Source: Gemmatimonadota bacterium
GTDB taxonomy: Bacteria; Gemmatimonadota; Gemmatimonadetes; Gemmatimonadales; Gemmatimonadaceae
Assembly (NCBI GenBank): GCA_947457715.1
Contig: CANGXK010000189.1
Location: 1 to 5,649, forward strand
DNA length: 5,649 bases
Direction: 5' to 3'
How positions within the stretch are numbered: position 1 is the stretch's first letter; every line of letters starts with the position of its first letter. A model generated the notes under the pieces. It searched no databases. It was not told where the DNA came from and saw only the letters and a program-made list of their open reading frames with translations. This document shows, piece after piece, positions 1 to 5,649 of the stretch. The translations under genes were made by a program, and so were the position numbers.

Positions 1-1
1 G

Positions 2-2566
<2,565 letters not shown>

Positions 2567-2694
2567 GCCGCGAGGTGAGTGCACGTGGGTGAGTCATTGG
2601 GCCGGTGGGTGTAGGAGGCGTGTCACAACGGGCGCGTACATCGCGATCTCGTTGAACGCCATGATATGACCGGCCCGACAGCGTGAGGTACCGA

Positions 2695-2718
2695 TCGCGC
2701 CCAAGCTTGCGGGCGCGA
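2695..2718 (+). terminator. Perfect 8-bp inverted repeat, possible kinase terminator
   Basis: TCGCGCCC (2695-2702) is the exact reverse complement of GGGCGCGA (2711-2718), with an 8-base loop. It is the first strong all-GC hairpin downstream of the kinase, about 130 bases after its stop. There is no T-run after it, so a classical intrinsic terminator is not shown. It could equally be an untranslated structure. Confidence 0.3.
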
Positions 2719-2819
2719 CGGCGGCGACCGAGTGTACGAAACAGGCCGTCCGCGCCGCCGTTCGGGTCGGGGGCTGGCGGCATCCGCCGAGGCGCTCCGG
2801 TTGGCGCTGTATGCCCGGC

Positions 2820-2854
2820 TCGGTGGCACAATCCGCCACCGACCTCCGTCGGTG
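2820..2854 (+). promoter_or_regulatory. Overlapping, mutually exclusive hairpins
   Basis: Arm 1 TCGGTGGC (2820-2827) pairs perfectly with GCCACCGA (2835-2842), leaving a 7-base loop. The overlapping arm 2 CACCGAC (2837-2843) pairs perfectly with arm 3 GTCGGTG (2848-2854), leaving a 4-base loop. The two stems share bases 2837-2842, so only one can form at a time. This is the topology of an attenuator or switch, about 130 bases before the protease ATG. No leader peptide or ligand-binding core is recognised, and regulation is inference. Confidence 0.3.
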
Positions 2855-2937
2855 TCTGTCACGATCGTGGCCGGCGCTGTCGCGTCCTCTATGGTGTCGC
2901 GTAGGCGAGCGATACCTTTCCCGCCATAGTTCCTCGT

Positions 2938-2959
2938 AGCGGGCTCGTCTCGGCCCGCT
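2938..2959 (+). promoter_or_regulatory. Hairpin just upstream of the protease start
   Basis: AGCGGGC (2938-2944) and GCCCGCT (2953-2959) form a perfect 7-bp stem with an 8-base loop, followed by TT at 2960-2961. It ends 26 bases before the ATG at 2986. It could terminate transcription arriving from upstream, or sit in the protease 5' leader. The bases between it and the ATG are C-rich and contain no Shine-Dalgarno-like AGGAG, so the start is chosen from the signal peptide, not from a ribosome binding site. Confidence 0.3.
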
Positions 2960-2985
2960 TTCCCATCCATCCGACACGGCCCGTC

Positions 2986-4170
2986 ATGAAATTCCGCCAG
3001 TTCGCGCTGATTCCGCCGATCGTGCTGCTCGCCGCATGTCAGAGCGCCGATCCCATCGCGCCCGAGCAAGCCCAGCCGGCCGCGCCGGTGATGGCGGCCA
3101 GCGACATCGCCCGCATCCCGGGTCGGTACATCGTGGTCTTCAAGAGCGCGACGCGTGATGTGCCGGGAGCGGCCCGCGCGCTCGCCGAGGCCGCTGGCGG
3201 CCAGATGGGCTACCTCTACAACGGGGGGATCAAAGGGTTCTCGGTGACGCTTCCACCGGCGGCGGCGGCCGTGCTGGCGCGCAGCCCTCTCGTGGAATTC
3301 GTGGAAGAGGATCAGATCATGACCGCCTCGGCCATTCAGGCCAGCGCCACGTGGGGCATCGATCGTCTCGACCAGCGTACGCTGCCGTTGAACGCCTCGT
3401 ACTCGTACACCGCCACCGGCAGAGGGGTGAACGCCTACATCGTGGACACGGGCATCCTGCCCACCCACACGGAATTTGGAAACCGCGCGTCCATCGGATA
3501 CGATGCGATCACGCCGACGGCGCCCCAACCCGACTGCAACGGGCACGGTACGCACGTCGCCGGCACGGTGGGCGGCAGTACGTATGGTGTGGCCAAGGCG
3601 GTCAGATTGATCGGCGTGCGCGTACTCAACTGTAACGGGTCGGGAAGTACCTCCGGCGTCATCGCCGGGGTGAACTGGGTGGCCACAAACGCCGTGAAGC
3701 CGGCCGTGGCCAACATGAGTTTAGGTGGAGGCGCTTCTACGGCGCTCGACAATGCGGTGAAGGCCGCGATCAACAACGGCGTGACCTTTGTGGTGGCTGC
3801 CGGGAACAGCAACCTTCCCGCCTGCCAGTACTCCCCAGCACGGGTGTCCGCGGCGATCACAGTGGGGGCGACCACGCGCACGGACGCCCAGGCATCATAC
3901 TCCAACTATGGCAGCTGCCTCGATCTGTTCGCGCCCGGGTCAGCGATCACCTCAGCGTGGTACACCAGCGCCACCAGCACGGCCACGATCAGCGGCACCT
4001 CGATGGCGTCGCCGCACGTGGCTGGTGTCGCGGCGCAGTATCTGCAGGGCAAGCCCACCTCAACAACGCCGAAACAGGTGCGCGACGCGCTCGTGGCGAA
4101 TGCCACCACGGTAACGAAGTTGCGGGACGCGTTTGACTCGCCCCAAAAGCTGCTGTTTTCGAAGTATTGA
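2986..4170 (+). CDS. Proteinase K/aqualysin I-type subtilisin-like serine protease (S8A) with I9 propeptide and lipoprotein signal
   Basis: Secreted endopeptidase made as a preproprotein of 394 residues. Residues 1-17 form a signal peptide (KFR, then hydrophobic stretch) ending in lipobox LAAC with Cys18. About 45-112 is an inhibitor I9-type propeptide (GRYIVVFK to [10 protein letters not shown]) that should fold the enzyme and block it until cut. The mature part starts near Ala116 (aligned by eye with aqualysin at WGIDRLDQR) and is about 279 residues, normal for the family. The catalytic triad is Asp154 (IVDTG), His187 (NGHGTHVAG) and Ser339 ([11 protein letters not shown]); the oxyanion Asn is N274 (AAGNSN). 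Cys184/216 and Cys280/311 have the spacing of aqualysin's two disulfides. There is no C-terminal prosequence as in aqualysin, nor a PPC domain. ATG 2986 is supported by the signal peptide, although no ribosome binding site is visible. It is probably monocistronic, with a hairpin on each side. Likely role is extracellular protein degradation; substrates are unknown. Confidence 0.97.
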   Translation: MKFRQFALIPPIVLLAACQSADPIAPEQAQPAAPVMAASDIARIPGRYIVVFKSATRDVPGAARALAEAAGGQMGYLYNGGIKGFSVTLPPAAAAVLARSPLVEFVEEDQIMTASAIQASATWGIDRLDQRTLPLNASYSYTATGRGVNAYIVDTGILPTHTEFGNRASIGYDAITPTAPQPDCNGHGTHVAGTVGGSTYGVAKAVRLIGVRVLNCNGSGSTSGVIAGVNWVATNAVKPAVANMSLGGGASTALDNAVKAAINNGVTFVVAAGNSNLPACQYSPARVSAAITVGATTRTDAQASYSNYGSCLDLFAPGSAITSAWYTSATSTATISGTSMASPHVAGVAAQYLQGKPTSTTPKQVRDALVANATTVTKLRDAFDSPQKLLFSKY

Positions 4171-4177
4171 CGGCGAT

Positions 4178-4206
4178 CGGCGGACGACCTTCCCCGTCGT
4201 CCGCCG
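4178..4206 (+). terminator. Strong hairpin after the protease, probable terminator
   Basis: CGGCGGACGAC (4178-4188) pairs perfectly with GTCGTCCGCCG (4196-4206), an 11-bp GC-rich stem with a 7-base loop. It begins 8 bases after the TGA. No U-tract follows, which is common in high-GC genomes, so termination is likely but not certain. Confidence 0.55.
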
Positions 4207-4711
4207 TCCGGCTACGTGCTGCGCGTTCGGTCCATCGGCTTTCAGCCCCTCCGTCAGCGAGTCCTCATCGGCGAGTTGAGTGCGTTTCTCGACCTTGGCG
4301 CGATCCGAGGGTGAAGGAAGCGCGAACACGTGGCGACGTCGTGGCCACGGCGAATGCTGACACGGTGGCCAACGCGAAAGACGTTCACCGTAGCCGACAG
4401 CATCAGCCAACCGGGCGGTTCGGCGCTGCAGGCGTTGCCCACCGCGCCGGGCGCTGTGGGTGAAGCAGGAAAACCTGCACACCATTCGCCCGCAGTACCA
4501 GGGCTCGCCGACGTTCAATCCACGAGGGACACCACCGGCGCAGTGAGATGTCGCGCCCTTGCTGGCGCGCCTTCCCTCAGGATTGTCCATAGAGATTCAC
4601 TTCCGCAGCAACCAGCGGACACCGAACGATTGTTGCGCGCCCACGCGCTCGCGCGATCGATGACAACCGAGCACCACGCTCGAGCGGTGTCGTGAGGGGG
4701 CATATGATTCA
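4207..4711. other. Intergenic region without a supportable gene
   Basis: About 500 bases. Open frames exist on both strands (for example + 4330-4695 and - 4254-4442), but none has a recognisable motif, a good start signal or a clearly dominant codon bias. The minus frame around 4320-4450 has the more protein-like composition (a stretch including PGWLMLSATVNVFRVGH) but no proper beginning. This may be a decayed gene or plain spacer. No tRNA or other RNA gene was recognised. GAGGGGG at 4694-4700 is Shine-Dalgarno-like and precedes the GTG at 4712. Confidence 0.5.
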
Positions 4712-5081
4712 GTGTCCTCTCCCGCACGGACGTCCACGACGCGGATCGTGCTTCGCCTTCACCTCCCGCTCCTCGCACTGGTCGCGGTCACCGGATGCAC
4801 CGACATCCAGTTGAGCGCGGCCAACCTCATCGAGACCATCGCGGTCCCCCGTACCGAGGCCAGCTACGGCGACAGACCTCGACAGCGCATGGACGGCGAC
4901 CACTCACTCGACAGCGCGGGGGCACAGCGCCGCGGCGCGCCATCTTGCGGTAGAGCGAGACGTGATACAACCGGAAACGACGGCACTCCACCATGGGGTA
5001 GGTCAGTCCGGCGGAGTACGACGCGCAGCTACGGAAGGCCGCGTAGTTCCTGTCAAATACGCGTCCACTTGTTCGGGGTAA
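4712..5081 (+). pseudogene. Possible decayed or frameshifted small lipoprotein gene
   Basis: From GTG 4712 (or GTG 4748, which gives a tighter signal peptide) the frame encodes a basic start, hydrophobic LPLLALVAV and lipobox VTGC with the Cys codon at 4796-4798, a typical type II signal. Up to about 4868 the third codon positions are strongly G/C (roughly 48 of 55 by hand count). Beyond that the frame turns Arg/Ser/Gly-rich, the third-position bias drops and it runs 187 bases antisense into mobA. The +1 frame from about 4869 (starting ATDLDSAW) stays open to a TAA at 5079-5081, 16 bases short of the convergent mobA stop. One extra base near 4868 would therefore give a tidy lipoprotein of about 110-122 residues. 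The later half of that frame has weak coding bias, so decay is as likely as a single frameshift. I recognise no family. Confidence 0.3.
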
Positions 5082-5097
5082 GTTCAGGGTGTGACTA

Positions 5098-5646
5098 TCA
5101 CGGTCGGTTGCGGTTCTCCAGTATCAGGCGGTTGCGCGGCGCCAACCGGCGTAACGCGCACGTAGCCAGTACGCGGCGCGCACTGTACTCGCCGCGGTCG
5201 AACGCCTGCAGGAACCGCCGCTGGGATGCGGGTTCCCACAGTGTGATCATCGGCTCGATTTCCTGCGACGCCGGATTCAGATAGGTGATCGCCTCGTAGT
5301 CGACGGTGCGTGCGGCAACGAGATGCTGCAGATCCTGTGCTTCGAGAGCGGGATAGTCGCAGCCGAGCACCAGCCACGCGCTATTATCGCCGCGCGAGAA
5401 CACGGCGTGGAGCCCGCTGGCCGGCCCATGCCCCGGCACGATGTCCAGGACAGCCCGACCGCCAAGATCCCAGTCACGCGCTTGCGATGCGCTGCACGAC
5501 CAGAGCGGCTCCGCCCCGCACGTCCGCAACAACTCGCCTGCGATGCGCCACTGTGGCGCGCCATGATACACGAGAGCGGCCTTGTCGCACCCCATCCGCG
5601 AACTTGCTCCGCCGGTCAGCACCACCCCCTGCAACGGCGGGAGCAC
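5098..5646 (-). CDS. mobA: Molybdenum cofactor guanylyltransferase (MobA-like NTP transferase), possibly 5' partial
   Basis: MobA joins GMP from GTP to molybdopterin-bound molybdenum, giving the guanine dinucleotide cofactor used by DMSO reductase-family enzymes; it acts in the cytoplasm. Seen in the 182-residue frame: nucleotide-binding signature GGASSRMGCDK (12-22), Asp68 before PGHGP (71-75) and GL (78-79), the metal-binding loop CDYP with Asp97 (family form usually CDMP), and a C-terminal EP at 131-132 followed by a helical region ending APRNRLILENRNRP. The length is close to E. coli MobA (about 194). The start is taken as GTG at 5646-5644, only seven residues before the signature, which fits the family, but the frame is open to the window edge and could begin outside. 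It is convergent with the lipoprotein remnant; no other cofactor gene is visible. Related sugar- or cytidine-nucleotide transferases share the N-terminal motif, but the PGHGP-GL and CDYP pair favours MobA (CTP-using MocA is the main alternative). Confidence 0.88.
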   Translation of the reverse strand: MLPPLQGVVLTGGASSRMGCDKAALVYHGAPQWRIAGELLRTCGAEPLWSCSASQARDWDLGGRAVLDIVPGHGPASGLHAVFSRGDNSAWLVLGCDYPALEAQDLQHLVAARTVDYEAITYLNPASQEIEPMITLWEPASQRRFLQAFDRGEYSARRVLATCALRRLAPRNRLILENRNRP

Positions 5647-5649
5647 CTC

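Larger units (their letters stand above)
2567..2985. other. Intergenic region rich in inverted repeats
   Basis: This 419-base gap lies between the kinase stop and the protease start. Reading frames here on both strands are arginine-rich, lack family motifs and look like antisense or chance frames, so I call no gene. It holds three separate hairpin sites (2695-2718, 2820-2854, 2938-2959), a 10-base palindrome CACGATCGTG at 2860-2869, and the octamer TGTCGCGT twice, at 2878 and 2895 (17 bases apart). I could not fix a convincing -35/-10 pair. The protease promoter presumably lies here, since the gap is long and structured. Confidence 0.6.

Noticed and set aside
2574..2594. GGTGAGT repeated with a 14-base period after the kinase stop
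   Set aside because: Only two copies of seven bases, with no further structure; likely chance.
2623..3555. A 310-residue open frame on the minus strand
   Set aside because: More than half is antisense to the protease, and its product is Arg/Gly/His-rich with no motif or signal; it is a shadow frame extended through the intergenic gap.
4505..4530. TTCAATC resembling a tRNA T-loop
   Set aside because: The flanking bases do not form a T-stem, and no acceptor or anticodon arms are found around it.
4060..4590. A 176-residue minus-strand frame downstream of the protease
   Set aside because: It overlaps the protease catalytic-domain end and its terminator hairpin in antisense, and its composition is basic and motif-free.
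4330..4695. A 121-residue plus-strand frame in the intergenic gap
   Set aside because: It has a GTG start with no ribosome binding site, no recognisable motif, and coding bias that fades after the first third; not enough to call a gene.
4927..4938. A perfect 12-base palindrome GCGCCGCGGCGC
   Set aside because: It is pure G/C in a G+C-rich window, a likely chance event, with no linked second site.

Overview
This is a G+C-rich window with three genes that can be supported firmly. They are a large hybrid histidine kinase (+ strand, 5' end cut by the window edge), a proteinase K/aqualysin-type secreted subtilase (+ strand), and a mobA-type molybdenum cofactor guanylyltransferase (- strand, running in from the right edge). 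The strongly G/C third codon positions, a lipobox-bearing subtilase and start codons without a clear Shine-Dalgarno sequence suit a high-GC environmental Gram-negative. Gemmatimonadota would fit, but that is an impression from family resemblance. No rRNA or marker gene is present to prove it.

Layout. 2-2566: kinase with membrane segment, HAMP, HisKA, HATPase, two receiver domains and an HPt domain, enough for a full His-Asp-His phosphorelay in one chain. 2567-2985: 419 bases with no credible gene but several perfect inverted repeats. One set has the three-arm form of an alternative-hairpin switch, and another hairpin sits just before the protease start. 2986-4170: subtilase preproprotein with lipoprotein signal, I9-type propeptide and catalytic domain, followed by a strong hairpin at 4178-4206 that is probably its terminator. 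4207-4711: about 500 bases with no gene I can support. 4712-5081: an apparent lipoprotein start whose coding signal fades after about 4870, probably a broken or decayed gene. 5098-5646: mobA, convergent with that remnant.

The genes do not form an evident pathway. The kinase and protease share a direction but are separated by a long, structured gap, so they are probably separate transcription units. mobA faces them and belongs to whatever lies to the right. I see no mobile element, CRISPR array, tRNA or rRNA, and no strong evidence of a new multi-gene system. The points most worth checking are the hairpin array before the protease, the lipid anchor placed on a cleavable propeptide, and the decayed lipoprotein locus.
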